In this document: positions 28,701 through 38,836 of the stretch, in pieces
Layout of the letters: each line of letters opens with the position of its first letter
How positions within the stretch are numbered: position 1 is the first letter of the stretch
Assembly: GCA_935421135.1 (NCBI GenBank)
Contig: OW285192.1
Location: 17,275,001-17,339,000 of the forward strand
DNA from: Bugulina stolonifera
Taxonomy: Eukaryota; Bryozoa; Gymnolaemata; Cheilostomatida; Bugulidae
Reading direction: 5' to 3'
DNA length: 64,000 nucleotides
The notes under the pieces: generated by a model
Seen by the model: only the letters and a program-made list of their open reading frames with translations
Database searches by the model: none
Told to the model about the DNA's origin: nothing
Translations under genes and position numbers: made by a program

Positions 28701-31700
28701 TTGTGCGATACATTCATAATGTACGACTATAGAGTAGGGGTACAATCCATTAGTCCCGTTACTCCTTTGATAACCGCCGTAGACTGTCCAATTAGGAACT
28801 GGTATCTTAATAAATTCTGTAGTATTGTTAAGGGCATGCTGAACCCAGCTCACCAAATCTTGATTTTCTTCCTTGACTCTGAACCGATAGTCTTTAGCTC
28901 TCTCAGTGATGTGCTGTATGTCAGCTATTTCCCCCGGGTTACACCGAAAGCTATCTCTGTCAACCTTCATTATGGAATACTGAGAACCCGAGCCATTCGT
29001 CACATTTGCTATCAAAATCTGATTCGCAGAGTTTGACTCTACTGTGCACGTATACTTCACCACTAAATACATGCTGTGTATTATGTCGATAACTTGATCC
29101 TTATCAGTAACTGTTTTGTAATTCAAACATGCGCCACCTTCTGTAATGTTGGTGCAATATTTGCATGCTGTATACTGTTCCTTGGCCAACTCCTTCCAGT
29201 CGATCATATTTATATCCTTTTCACATGTTCGATTAGAAATACAATCACCATAGCTACTTCTTGCTTTGTCTCCAAATCTGACCAACTCTTCTACATTTGC
29301 TGTCCACTCCACTGGAATGAGGGGGTTGTTATTATGCATGCAGAAGATGCCAGCAGCATATGTATAGTCTTCAGTGAACGTAATATCCGATAGCTTTCCG
29401 TTGTAACAGTCTTGATATATCCAGTTTGTTTTCAGCAGCATATCTTTGAATACCATGCTAAAGTTCATGGAAATCTCATCAGAAAAGGTTGGATATGGCA
29501 TTGTTGCTATTAGAAATAATACTAAGATTCTCATTGTTCCCATCGTTGTCATTGGTTTGCTGTGCCTTATGTCCGTCCCATGCATTTTTATTCGCAGTGC
29601 AGTAGAAGAGGTCGTGTCAATAGCTTCCTGTCACCTGGAAAATGGCACTAGAATAATTATATTATTCCTTCCATAATCTCTGATATCAAATTTTATAGAA
29701 CATCTCAAAACAAAATGCAAAAAAAGTATTATCCTACAGCGAATACTAATGTTTATGTGTAAAACTAGTAGCCAACACTTTGAAGCAAAACTAGCCCAGT
29801 GAACTTAACAGTCAGTAGGACATGTAACATATAAGCTTGCGGAACTGGAACTAAAACATACTGCAATTGGTGTTGACTAGTCACTAGCAAAATGGTTAAG
29901 AGGATACTTGGTAGAACAATAGCCTCATGTTGAAATCAAGTACCTTGTCCACTTGCCTATTGTTATGTATAGATAATATTACTATTTATCTACTTGATGT
30001 GCCATTACAAAAAATGATCATAATACGTACACTTATATATCATAATATCTAAAACCCATCCTTGAATCTGAAAGTTTGTTGGACCTGTGGAAACACAAAA
30101 TCATTCATTACATTGCATTAGAAAAGATATAACAAAATACTATTTATTAAGTAATAACTGAACACCTCATTTCTAAAATTTAAACAGGAATAAGTGATGT
30201 ACTCATACTCATACTCATACTCATACTAAAAACTTCTGTGTTAAGAAAAAAATAAGAATAGGATATAACTTACCCGTCTAGTGAGTTTACACATAGAAGT
30301 CATGGACAAACTGGTAGACTCCGAGTTGGTAGCTAGTGTGAACAGGGATTAACTAACAGGTGTGTGCATACTGGCTACCAACTTACAATTAAACCGGATT
30401 ACAGTCACTATACACTCCAGACTCACTGGACCAAATACAACCTGTTAGCACTTTGCAAGAGACAACACCACCTGTTGTACCTGTAGTTTTAGAATCAATC
30501 ATATGAGATAAACTCTTTGCTTGCCAAGTTTTAGACATTCTTTCACTAGAAACTAATATATCATTTTGCAAAGTGACTATTTGGAGTTATAATTAACAAC
30601 AAAGACACTTTTTGTTTTGGCATAATGGAGGAGGAAATTGCCTTGTCATTGCATACCTGGTATAGTCAGATACCATACAAACAATAAACACTTTTATGAA
30701 ATAATGATTTATTATCATTCTGCACATTTTGGCAAATACTTCTTAAGTATAGATTCTTCACGTGATGTAACAGTCAAAATTTAATGAATCATGAATCTCA
30801 CCAGGATCAGTTTGTGAACTATTTACCATTTTTATATGCTCAAAATATGATTGACTAGTTGAGCTAAACCTTGTTTTCAGCCTGAAGTAGATTTATGTCT
30901 TTTTTTAAGTCTAATAGATGATACAATAGTCTAACGACCTAAAATGGAAACCAATGATTAGCCTCATATGGTTGGGTATGCTGAGTAAAAGGACTTGATC
31001 CACGCATATCAACATGCAACACAGTAAACCATCTCAGATTACTGCCAATATTTTATTTCCCTGGATATGTGGTACTTCTCTGTGTTAACTCTCACAAACT
31101 GAAGAAACACTATCATACTTGTTCAGTCAACAACTTCTCTTCTCAACTTGTAGGTGAAGTAGCCGCTGGCTTGCTACACTCTCTGCGTACCCGGAGAGAA
31201 GAAGAAGATGAGAATCCATCACCTAAACGGTCGGATAGTATGAAAGTTGGCAGTCGTATTTCGAATAAACTCAAGAGTTTGTATAGTACTGATGATGAAG
31301 ATACTGGAATGTTCTATCAACCTCCAAACAGGAAGTCTAAGACTCCGCAGGAAATCAGGTAGGATAAATTCAATAATTGGTTACTATTACCGCTCATGTC
31401 TACCAATTGCTGGTTCACTCTTTAGCAAAGAATCCAGATAAAATGGTCTACACCATATCTGTCTTCTATTTGAAACCAGCTTGACTTGAATATGATCTAA
31501 CTATTTAATCTTTTCTGCATTTTAGCCGGGATGATTCAGCATGTGTGGATTCTGGTGTAGAAATGATGAATAGTGACACGACGAGCAGCGGAACGTCATA
31601 CAGCAGTGCGATAGACACTATAGACTTGTCAGTTATAGCTAGTAGTAATCTGGATATGACAGACTCCACTCTTAAAGGTAGCAGTGAAACAATTGTTGAG

Positions 31701-32366
31701 AAGCCAAAGAAAAAGGCGAGTAGTACTGTCAGGAAAAACACTACAGGTACAGGCATGAAGAAAAAGCCCCCAACTGTTGCAGTTAGCAGCGCAGATAAAA
31801 CTAACCCTCGATCTAACAGCACTAAAACGAGAACAAATAATGTCAGTGGAGCTATGAGCAGAACTGGTAGTGAGAAATCCACTCGTAGTACTGGCTCTAA
31901 AACAGCAGCTAATGGCGTCTTTGATAGACTATCAGCCTCTACCAAGTCTAAGTCTAGTTTGGCCATTCCGCGGACTAGCTCTCGAGAAAGTGTAAGATCG
32001 CTAGATTCTGTAGCTTCAGGGGTTACACAAAATGAGGATAAAACTGTAAAAGTTAAGCGTTCTTCTCTCAACAGTCGACCCTCAGGTAAAACTGGTACAT
32101 CTACAGCTGGTGAAAAAGTCACTCACAAGAAGGTTGTTAAGAAATCAGCAGCAGAAGAAGGCGGTGCTGGTGGTGCAACAGTACGGCGTTCGGCATCCAC
32201 AGCAACGAGGCCTACTACTGCTGCAGTTGCTCGAACAAAGGCTACGAGAACGGCCAACAGTAAAGGCTCTTCAACTGGCATGGCGGAGGGGTCCTCTATT
32301 GAAGACAGAGCCACATTTCTTAAGAAAATGCTTGGAGCTAAAGCTACAGTTAAGGCTACAGTTTAA
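1780..32366 (+). CDS. INF2: INF2-like formin (DID-FH1-FH2-WH2/DAD), 21 exons, 5' end missing
   Basis: Formins nucleate and elongate unbranched actin filaments. Exons read here: 1780-1859, 6045-6160, 8303-8462, 10940-10973, 17325-17481, 20106-20855, 21090-21254, 21809-21894, 22056-22227, 22534-22711, 23009-23260, 23474-23619, 24472-24629, 24754-24936, 25354-25473, 25870-26082, 26493-26721, 26929-26983, 27178-27293, 31154-31358, 31526-32366 (stop). All have AG/GT boundaries, and the phases join except that exon 22534-22711 counts one base short, so treat its ends as accurate to about one base. Order: DID motifs (MNSQTGLDYI, VVKKQVIELLSALCVYS, RIRNELVG), FH1, FH2 with the GNFLNTG..GD..GIK signature, the WH2/DAD-like IVDNILGDIRSGF, then a long polar tail. 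The DID motifs and this terminal motif match INF2 better than Diaphanous or DAAM formins (from memory of the families). The start and promoter lie upstream; the first exon's left edge is uncertain because an in-frame stop lies just before it. Confidence 0.9.
3415..3441. repeat. perfect palindrome, 13-bp arms
   Basis: TAGAGGGTGTATA, one central C, then its exact reverse complement; the outer bases nearly extend the pairing. It lies in the first recognised formin intron. Confidence 0.8.
5721..5860. repeat. degenerate tandem repeat (TCTATGAACTATGTA-type)
   Basis: Six or so diverged copies of a unit around TCTATGAACTATGTA, in the formin intron just before exon 6045-6160. Confidence 0.6.
8876..8950. 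repeat. tandem duplication of about 35 bp
   Basis: GAGAAAGTAGATAGAAAGTG followed by an ATACAGTTA-containing tail occurs twice in a row in formin intron 3. Confidence 0.6.
10541..10625. repeat. G16 run and short tandem repeats
   Basis: A run of 16 G is followed by about three copies of a roughly 31-bp unit (AGCCATACATTCAGAG type). Located in formin intron 3, between exons 8303 and 10940. Confidence 0.7.
10974..17324. other. formin intron 4 (6.35 kb)
   Basis: The longest recognised intron. Apart from the MITE at 13845-14382 I see only AT-rich single-copy sequence and short chance open frames. Phases of the flanking exons join directly, so no missing exon is required. Confidence 0.6.
13845..14382. 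mobile_element. MITE, PIF/Harbinger type (TAA target duplication)
   Basis: 538 bp bounded by TAA on both sides (13842-13844 and 14383-14385). The long imperfect terminal inverted repeats begin TGCTAGGGCCACACTGACGCG and end with the complement. The arms continue for about 70 bp with GCGAATTCGC words. No transposase frame is present, so it is non-autonomous. TWA target duplications are typical of the PIF/Harbinger superfamily; assignment to that superfamily is inference. Lies in formin intron 4. Confidence 0.8.
17482..20105. other. formin intron 5
   Basis: 2.6 kb between the last DID exon and the FH1 exon. A partial tRNA-like A-box sequence is present on the minus strand at about 18655-18725 (GTGGTGTAGTGGTAAATGC), likely a SINE fragment. 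An 85-codon frame at 19376-19633 is unassigned. Confidence 0.5.
18655..18725 (-). mobile_element. possible SINE fragment (tRNA A-box)
   Basis: The reverse complement holds GTGGTGTAGTGGTAAATGC, a good pol III A-box context, similar to the start of the SINE-like copy at 41745-41880. No clear B-box follows, so it is partial. Confidence 0.35.
20106..20855 (+). other. formin exon with FH1 and start of FH2
   Basis: This 250-codon exon opens with the last DID-side helices (SSFLSILQHLLQVADP). At about 20380-20590 it runs into a proline-rich FH1 with stretches of 5 to 10 prolines separated by GG, MGA and GAP, the profilin-actin docking region. The FH2 begins at about 20640 (TRKLQWAKIPTNKVVGKNT, then VDFSNIEELF). 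Its codons are rich in CCA/CCT/CCG, so other frames also stay open here. The donor follows at GAG|GTTAGT. Confidence 0.9.
21090..23619 (+). other. formin FH2 domain exons
   Basis: Seven exons complete the FH2: LLDNRTSLKVNIFLRQF and LRGLLKLLPQPEE (21090-21254); LRGFTGDKEKLAYAEKF (21809-21894); YKLRVEIMLLKEEF and GNFLNT (22056-22227); GAYAGDAAGIKMTSLLKL (22534-22711); coiled-coil-like VNVEALTADITQLASKV (23009-23260); FCERFKKAIVENKQRE and a Gln/Lys-rich end (23474-23619). In known structures the FH2 forms a head-to-tail dimer round the barbed end. The conserved GN..N.G...G.A.G.K signature is intact, so the domain looks functional. Confidence 0.9.
21497..21596 (-). pseudogene. inverted partial copy of FH2 exon 22534 inside an FH2 intron
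   Basis: Read on the minus strand, this intronic stretch repeats the 3' splice site and first part of the exon that begins at 22534. Both share GCATGTACTTGTAGGGGGC, ATGCAGGTGATGCTGCCGG and GATGACCTCATTGCTCAA, with only about 7 differences over about 83 bases. Similarity stops near the intron side of the acceptor. It is a segmental inverted duplication of about 85-95 bp, about 1 kb from the parent and in opposite orientation. It has no matching donor and is not expected to be an exon. Confidence 0.85.
24472..24629 (+). other. formin exon with WH2/DAD-like motif
   Basis: Encodes a Ser/Asp-rich linker followed by ESHIVDNILGDIRSGFIQKK. It aligns in position and pattern with the INF2 WH2/DAD motif (VIDALLADIRKGF). 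In INF2 this motif binds actin monomers and gives the filament-severing and depolymerising activity. Exon phases (1 in, 0 out) fit the neighbours. Confidence 0.8.
28494..29585 (-). CDS. nested type I membrane glycoprotein, unknown family, in formin intron 19
   Basis: A single uninterrupted 363-codon frame on the strand opposite to formin. The signal peptide is the hydrophobic stretch after Met18 (MRILVLFLIATMPYPTFS, residues 18-35); Met1 has an A-rich context but Met18 is a good alternative start. The ectodomain (36-325) has ten cysteines (60, 82, 115, 121, 141, 144, 153, 180, 215, 292) and about nine N-glycosylation sequons, including N41, N118, N146, N194, N197, N265 and N276. A transmembrane helix at about 328-350 is followed by a short basic tail (IRNIRKHNNQTTV). 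I do not recognise the family. An even cysteine count and many sequons suggest a disulfide-bonded surface receptor or ligand. Lack of introns may mean a retroposed origin. Upstream non-coding exons cannot be excluded. Confidence 0.75.
   Translation of the reverse strand: MHGTDIRHSKPMTTMGTMRILVLFLIATMPYPTFSDEISMNFSMVFKDMLLKTNWIYQDCYNGKLSDITFTEDYTYAAGIFCMHNNNPLIPVEWTANVEELVRFGDKARSSYGDCISNRTCEKDINMIDWKELAKEQYTACKYCTNITEGGACLNYKTVTDKDQVIDIIHSMYLVVKYTCTVESNSANQILIANVTNGSGSQYSIMKVDRDSFRCNPGEIADIQHITERAKDYRFRVKEENQDLVSWVQHALNNTTEFIKIPVPNWTVYGGYQRSNGTNGLYPYSIVVHYECIAQPIASRTSMSEQLSTTLSQDVEAEDEKAMSQATATIIASGIVLCILTATILALSLTIRNIRKHNNQTTV
30198..30226. repeat. (CTCATA)n microsatellite
   Basis: Four to five ACTCAT units in a row in the formin intron that hosts the nested gene. 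Confidence 0.7.
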
Positions 32367-33736
32367 ATGGTTTGCATTATTTTAAAACTACATAATATTA
32401 CGTTATGTTAACCCCAACTGTGATAATAGTGAATAATTATAATTATAGTTATAAACCTATTCTATGCATTCAGTATATATTTTTTTATTCTCAGCATAGA
32501 GTTAGGATGCTACTATACTTAATAGAATAATTGAAAGTATTATGTAATTATAAGGAACCTGTATCCTAAATATCTATATAAAGATATGTATTTATATTAA
32601 CGTAACGTGACGTAATGTATCTGTTTTGGATGTTTCATAATAAGGTTTAAGTAGCAACTGGTGTAAATTCAATGTCTCTAACTTTGTATATTCTCGGCCT
32701 TCCACTCTGCTACTGCTGATAAAATCCAGTATAATTATAAATATTTATTTTTCTTCCAATATTTAAAGTTTCCCGTAGGTATTGGGGAATCCATTCTAGC
32801 TCTGTTCTATAGTGCCATATGCCCATATCTCTTCAAAATTAAACGGAATATTGTCATTTTTATACAGTACAAAATTATCAAACTTGAAAAATATTATATA
32901 TTATTTTATTTTACGTATACATTGTATTATAGTAAGATGTTTCTCAAGTATTTAGCACAATTTCGGTGGACAAAAAGCTAACAATTTGAAAACTAATATT
33001 ATTATGAAATTTAGTTAAAGATATCAGTGCATGTTTTGATATAAATCTTCAAGAGTTGGCATTCAATTTTGATATCTATGCACACTTTTGGCAGACATAT
33101 TATGCTTATTGTTATACAGTCTGCATACACATTTTTGTGCTAAATTTATGATGGAAAAACACGTTATTTTTAGGTTTTGATACAAAAATAAATAATTATC
33201 ATGTCAAGTTGTCATGTTGTTACTTACAGAAAGGTGTTGAAAGATTTCAAATTGAAATGTTGGTTCCCTTCTCCCCATTCATATATATAAAGTTATTTTT
33301 ATTAGGACGTTCAGGAGTAAGGAGTAAGAGAAGCTAGCTTATTAGTGGAACTTGTAGTAGCACTAAGAGGATACTATTATGTTTTAATAATAATTTTATT
33401 TTTATTATCCACATGTAGCACTGTACAGAGAGGTAAAACTAGTAGTGAACAGCTATCTTGTATTGTTTACAGCTGCCATTCCACAAACCAGGTCAGTAGC
33501 TACATGTATGTGTGCCACTGTGAAGTGCTTGACCAGGTCAGTAGGTATGGAGTGCCACTGTGGAGTGCTTGACTCGTGTAGAAATATGGGAACAAATAAA
33601 CATAATTTCTCTAGAACTTTAAAGCCTAAATTGGCCAAAATTCTATGCGTTTGAAATCGAAGTAAAAATTCACTACACTAAGGAGCAGCTTGAATACAAA
33701 ATTTGAATTTTTGTCACTAAATAAATTGTACTTGAG
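32367..33736. other. intergenic between formin and GT31 gene A
   Basis: AT-rich 3' flank shared by two convergent genes (formin plus strand, gene A minus strand). Contains a near-duplicate of about 44 bp at about 33490-33575 (ACCAGGTCAGTAG..GTGCCACTGTG..GTGCTTGAC). No exon seen. Confidence 0.5.
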
Positions 33737-36700
33737 TTATAGGCAAGACCTATAGGAGCAGTGGAAGAACCAGAGCTTGTATGTGCTGACTATATCTGGG
33801 TTGTGATAAAACACAAGAGGATCAAACCTCCAAGTTGCCATTTTTTTGTTCAGAGGATCATAAGCAAAGCTATAGAAGGCTCCTAAGTCGAACCTTATAA
33901 GTTTTTCTACTCTGTCAGCAACTATTCCAACGTACACGTCATCTACAATATCAAAGGGAGCAAGTTAGTCTATATTGGATATTTGATCTCATTCAAAGGG
34001 AGCAAGTTAGTCTATATTGGATATTGGATCTCATGTAACAGGTGCTAGTGCAAATGTTGTATGTAGAGTGCACACACAGCTTCAGTAAAAGGTAACATCA
34101 TTACTGTTGTATCTGAAGTCATGAGTGTTGACCAGCTGATTAATATAATGTGGAGTTGTCACCTCTCTTCTGGGTGATAAAAGGGAGGACAACTTCACAT
34201 TATAATCATGAATCACATGTGACTGCTGTATGCTAATAGTTGAATGGTGCTATGGGTCTGAAGCTTATTCTTGCAGATGTAGGAGGTGTTAAAACACTTG
34301 TGTGCATGACGTCTTGATCAAGCTAAACTGAGAGTTCAGAAGAACTGGGTCGCCATTAGAAAAGTTGGAAAGAAAACTATTCCTATTACGATGTTTTCTA
34401 GCCAGGAAATTGTAGATTATTATATAAAAAATGGCCAAGCTCTCTAATATTCTTATTATAAAAGACATACACTCTATGATCTATTTTAAAGTAAAGACTT
34501 ACCTGTAAATATATATGGTGTAGTGAAAGACAGTTCATATATGTATCTAGCTAGACGTGGTGACAGGAAGTAGACCATTCCCTGAAACCATTTTGGAAAG
34601 GTGTCGTATTTATAAACATCATGTGGTAGGTACCACTTTGACTCCGGGTCCCTAGGGGGGCCACCTTCAAACTGATGCCCTGAAACCAGAATATGGGTTG
34701 TAAACAATATTTTCTACATAAATAAGAAAAAAAGCTTCACTTAGAGTAAACTGGCAGGTACATGACTGTATAAAGGCATAGTAGTTAATATGCAAGCTTA
34801 CAAGCTATTAAAAATTTAATAGTCAAGACTCTAGTTTGATCAGTACTTTCATACACATGTAGAGTAGAAGGCATCTCCTACTGCTTACATAAAAATATGG
34901 AGAACTGGGGGTGTGTCTTACCTCCTATATATAGAGAGCGGGGACTATAGTTTTCTCCTAAATGCGACATATACTTTTTCCAAAACGATGGGAACTTCCT
35001 GAGGTTTATCATCAGGTCATCATCAGCTTTGAAGATCATGTTGACATTTGGGCACCCGGAATAGCTTGAGATCCACCTATGATATACACACAACACCTCA
35101 AATATATAGAATTGGTAACCTTCCAAGTTGGACCCAAAATTCACTTTAGTCAAACATCTGGGAATATATTTTAATGAGTTTTAACCACAAGCATACTGCA
35201 ACAAAATTGTGTAAGCTATTATTTTGCTGTTATAGAGTTGAATAAAAGGGTTAAAGGTCTAAAGCAGGGGTTCCCAACCTTTTTTAGCCTAAGTACCCTT
35301 TAGCGGTCATGTAGCAAACAATGTACCCCTTTGTAGCAACAACGTACTCCTTCGTAAAATTGTGTTTAATCAAGGGTATCTTTAGTTTAATTCGATTAAT
35401 ATTACATGTATACATTATCAAAATGCATCCTTAAACAGGTAAATGAATGCAGTATGGTATGAAATTTTTACATATGATCAACTAATTAATGTTAACTGCC
35501 AGGGCCTAAGAAATGTTGGTAGAACCAAAATACTAGGCCAGGGGTCCAGGGAATGCCGAGGGCCTCTGACGGGGTCCGGGGCAGCGCCCCGGCCGCCGAC
35601 GCCCTGAAAGTGCTTTTCAGAAAAATGGAGCAAATTTGAAGCAGTTCAGGTTTATGAAATATGCCTTTGTAATAACATGAAATATCACCCAGCCTCATAC
35701 ATAAATATGCAGGTACATGTATACATTGTATCTGTTCACAATTATGACTGAACATAAATCATTCAACTCTAATGACATGTACAAATACTTTACTCTTTTA
35801 CAATGATGAAAAGCATGCAATGGAATGAAGTCGAGCTAACGAATCTACAAAAAGCAGCTGAAAGCATGTGTTTCTTTCCTATCATAGAGATATTTCTTAT
35901 TTCTCCCTATAAGATCGAATGCCTAAGTAAATGTATTGACAACAATGTAACGCAGACAGATAGCCGAAACCGAAAAAGTTTGTTCAATTGAAAACTAATA
36001 TAACTGTTTAGATTTTCAAGGTTTATATTTTTTAACACATCCAGTACATGAACTGTGTATACACTGAAGTTAACACCACATTTAGCAAATATTCTTGAAA
36101 TTTAGACTTATCTCCCCTGACAGTTATTCAATAGCTAAAATGTTACATAATTGTAGTTAAGTACGGTAGTATTTAGAATTTCCTAATATAAAAATGTTTA
36201 GCACACTTATTATTGTTATATCTTTACATATTTTGTAAACCCCGTGAATAGGAAAGTGGAAGAGACTTTAAACGCTGATCTGTTCATGATATTAAATTGA
36301 CTACCTTTCAACTTTGCAACGCCAAAAGTTCGGACGGCCAGGCCGCATGGCCCTGATAACTGCATAATATAACTTTCATTGATTCTAGTGTTTTATGGCT
36401 TTCACACTGGTTTAGCTCAACTTCATTTGCATCAGTGAGCTATTTGATGTTCAGTTCAGTAATACATGTAGATAATGATAAGTCATAATATTGATAGTCG
36501 TAACTGAAAATCACTGCCAAAAATGTATTAAGTTGACAACTTGTTTTGTTTGTATCCCCTAGATTTCTAAAATGCACCCCTAGGGGTACATGTACCCCAG
36601 GTTGGGAACCCCTGGTCTAAAGGTTGTTGCACTTTTCAAACACTTAAACTTCTGTGGGAAAACGTAGAACTGAAAGCAACTTGCTGTATTTTCTTCATAC

Positions 36701-38401
36701 TGCATTGCAGTAATTATCTAACTATCTTATCTACTTATACATGTAAGTAGTCTAGGCTTATTACTTCAACTCATACTTAAACACATCTAGTTTAGAGTAG
36801 AAATGTGTGTAGTTTGTGTTAAGAAGGCGAAGGATATACAGTAATTATGTTGCATTTTTCTTGCAAGGAAATTTGTTAGAGCAGCCAAGGCATTGGTTTC
36901 ACATCTGTAGAGATAGCCAATCTCTGACTGGATTTGAACCCAACACTTAATCCCTAGCGCAGGGGACAGGCTATACTAGCCTGGCTTCCTTGCGCTGTCT
37001 ATTGATAACGGGACTAGTAACCAGAAATCAGTCTCTTTGAAGTGCTACTAGGGTAATGTACAATGTATATACTTACTTCATGTTATATATAGCCTTGTAG
37101 GTATTGTTGTAATAGTGGTCTATAAAGTCAACTTGCACAATGTCATTGTACTCTTCCTGTTCGTAGTTGATCAACGTTTGATTGCTGATGTTTCTTGGCA
37201 GCCCCAGTATGAATACTAATTTTGTCTTCTGACCCTTCGGCAAAAAGTCTTTAAATATTTTTGGGTTTCCCCAAGTCTGTCGTAAAACAGCTCTTCTCTT
37301 GTAATTCTAAAAATATGATACCTTGACTACATGACCCTGTATACGAGTGCATAACTCCTGCTAATGAAGAAAGAATTGCTATATTATATGCATTTTGAAA
37401 TCGAGGTTGACGACTGAATCTACGATTTTTTACAAAATTAACAGTAACTTTTTACAAACCAATTACCGCAGGAAATAGTACACACTGACTCAGCTCAGAA
37501 TTTTTTTCGGAGGAAGACAGAACGTAATAAATGAATAAATAAATTGGTCATGTAGTTACCTCAGTAGCACTGTGTACGCTAACCAGGATTGTTTCCTCGT
37601 GTTTGCAAGGCTCTGGTTGTAGAATGAAATTAAAGGCATGGGGGTTGACAGTAACATCACCATACTCTTTTCGATATGGATTGGTTACATTCTTGAGAAT
37701 GCCTTCTCTTAGAGATCTTTCGTACTCTTTCTCTTCTTTTTTCATTTCAGCATGAACCTCCTGATATTGGCACAATAGTAACTCCTTTCTAAACTCTGCA
37801 GTCTTCTCTGCCTGTTCCCCTAATATCATCTTAATTCGCTGCGAACATCGTCGCTTCACCGCTGAGTTTGTATTTTTAGCTTGAGGACTTAAATCTCTAG
37901 ACCGAAGACTGCCAATGCTGCTCATTAGAACGTTGACCTTTTCACCTTTAGCATCTTTGCTAACTATACCCATAGATTTTACACTAGAATATGCCACCAT
38001 GCTAGCTTGAGTAACAACCGTTACAACAGTAAAGTAGAGAATCGTGTGCTGAACATTTCTACAAATAAAAGGAATAGTATTAATTAATAATAATTAATTA
38101 ATTATTATTAATTAATAGTAATTAATTAATAATAATTAATTAATAATAATTAATTATTATTAATCACTTATTATTAATTAATTATTTTTCTTCAGCTCTA
38201 GATGTTTTTTGTTTTGCTAGTTGTGCTATCCAGAGCTTGGTTTTCGAAAGTATGAAGAGAAGTTGATCAGCTTTTGACGAAACATTTTTTCTTAGACACT
38301 TTTATGCCAGTAGTGAAATAATAACAGCTAACACGACTGCAAGTGCACTACCCAGCAAAGACCTTTCTGTCTGTTGGTAAAACTTACCTGATCGTTGTCA
38401 T
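33737..38401 (-). CDS. GT31 beta-1,3-galactosyltransferase-like protein, paralogue A
   Basis: Six exons, transcribed leftwards: 38401-38388, 38058-37560, 37306-37077, 35076-34922, 34679-34503, 33942-33737 (stop). Total 1281 nt, 426 residues, all phases consistent. The 14-nt first exon plus exon 2 give a type II signal anchor (MTTIRNVQHTILYFTVVTVV). A Lys/Glu-rich stem follows to about residue 135. The GT31 catalytic domain has NPHAFNFILQPEPC, RRAVLRQTW (175-183), LVFILGLP, VDFIDHYYNNTYKAIYNMKW, the DDD metal/sugar-nucleotide motif (D266-D268 in FKADDDLMINL), YDTFPKWFQGMVYFLSP and DDVYVG (from 359). Family members transfer Gal or GlcNAc in beta-1,3 linkage in the Golgi; the donor and acceptor here cannot be read from sequence. 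Intron 3 holds a hAT element and a SINE-like fragment. The gene looks intact. Confidence 0.85.
33953..34035. repeat. 42-bp tandem duplication beside the exon 6 acceptor of gene A
   Basis: CAAAGGGAGCAAGTTAGTCT.. occurs twice within intron 5 of gene A, starting about 10 bases from exon 6. Confidence 0.8.
35265..36614. mobile_element. hAT-type transposon, non-autonomous, 8-bp target duplication
   Basis: 1350 bp with inverted ends CAGGGGTTCCCAACCT and their complement, flanked by the exact 8-bp duplication GTCTAAAG (35257-35264 and 36615-36622). End sequence and 8-bp duplication are diagnostic of hAT elements. A GC-rich internal patch at about 35560-35605 (GGGTCCGGGGCAGCGCCCCGG) contrasts with the AT-rich rest. 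No transposase frame is visible. Sits in intron 3 of GT31 gene A. Confidence 0.88.
36870..36995 (-). mobile_element. tRNA-derived SINE-like fragment
   Basis: The reverse complement contains a B-box (GGGTTCAAATCCAGTCAGAG) preceded by a GC-rich tRNA-like stretch. The cloverleaf is not intact, so I favour a SINE over a tRNA gene. Intron 3 of gene A. Confidence 0.4.
38070..38180. repeat. AT-rich TTAATTAATAA repeat
   Basis: About 110 bp of alternating TAATTAATTAATAATAA words, largely self-complementary, in intron 1 of gene A. Confidence 0.75.
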
Positions 38402-38763
38402 ATTCACTAAAAGTTTTAGTAATCGTCCAAGTTATGCTGCTCATCTGCGAAGAGCATGTCAGATCAAATGGTAAGTGTCACGCATGTGATGCAAACGCTC
38501 ATGTTTGGATAAACTGTGCCAATTAGAAACACGTCATGGCTTATATTGTTTCTTACAATTATTGGGCTGCCAAGACAATGCTGTTATTGATTTCAGGCTG
38601 TCTGATGCTACAGTTCATTGTTATTGACAATCAATTGATCTCAAGATCAATTTATTAACTTAATGTAATTCAGTAACTGAATGTTAACAACTGGGTCAAT
38701 GTTATTTTTAGAATCATTTGATTAGGGATGAGGTCAGTCCGTTGATAAACCTGAAAAACATCA

Positions 38764-38836
38764 TGTACTCTGGCAGCGCATGTACTCCGGCAGCGCATGT
38801 ACTCCGGCAGCCCATGTACTCCGGCAGCCCATGTAC
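38764..38836. repeat. 16-bp minisatellite
   Basis: Four to five copies of CATGTACTCCGGCAGC with small changes (GCGC/GCCC, TCTGG/TCCGG). Confidence 0.8.

Larger units (their letters stand above)
24754..32366 (+). other. formin C-terminal tail exons
   Basis: Eight further exons encode a low-complexity tail. It has acidic and Ser-rich parts (VEEEGDKSRDTSPAARSS), Lys-rich parts (EVEKKKVGKEVASSK; KMKKVKEGK) and a large last exon of about 280 codons (31526-32366). The last exon is dominated by Ser, Thr, Lys and Arg and ends ..KKMLGAKATVKATV before TAA. No folded domain is evident. A basic tail of this type could bind microtubules or membranes, as reported for some INF formins, but that is inference. 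The tail exons are supported by consistent phases and splice sites. Confidence 0.75.

Noticed and set aside
28647..29393. Plus-strand frames of 129 and 105 codons
   Set aside because: Antisense shadows of the nested minus-strand glycoprotein gene.
31505..32314. Minus-strand frame of 205 codons, hydrophobic and Leu/Val-rich
   Set aside because: Antisense shadow of the Ser/Thr-rich last formin exon.
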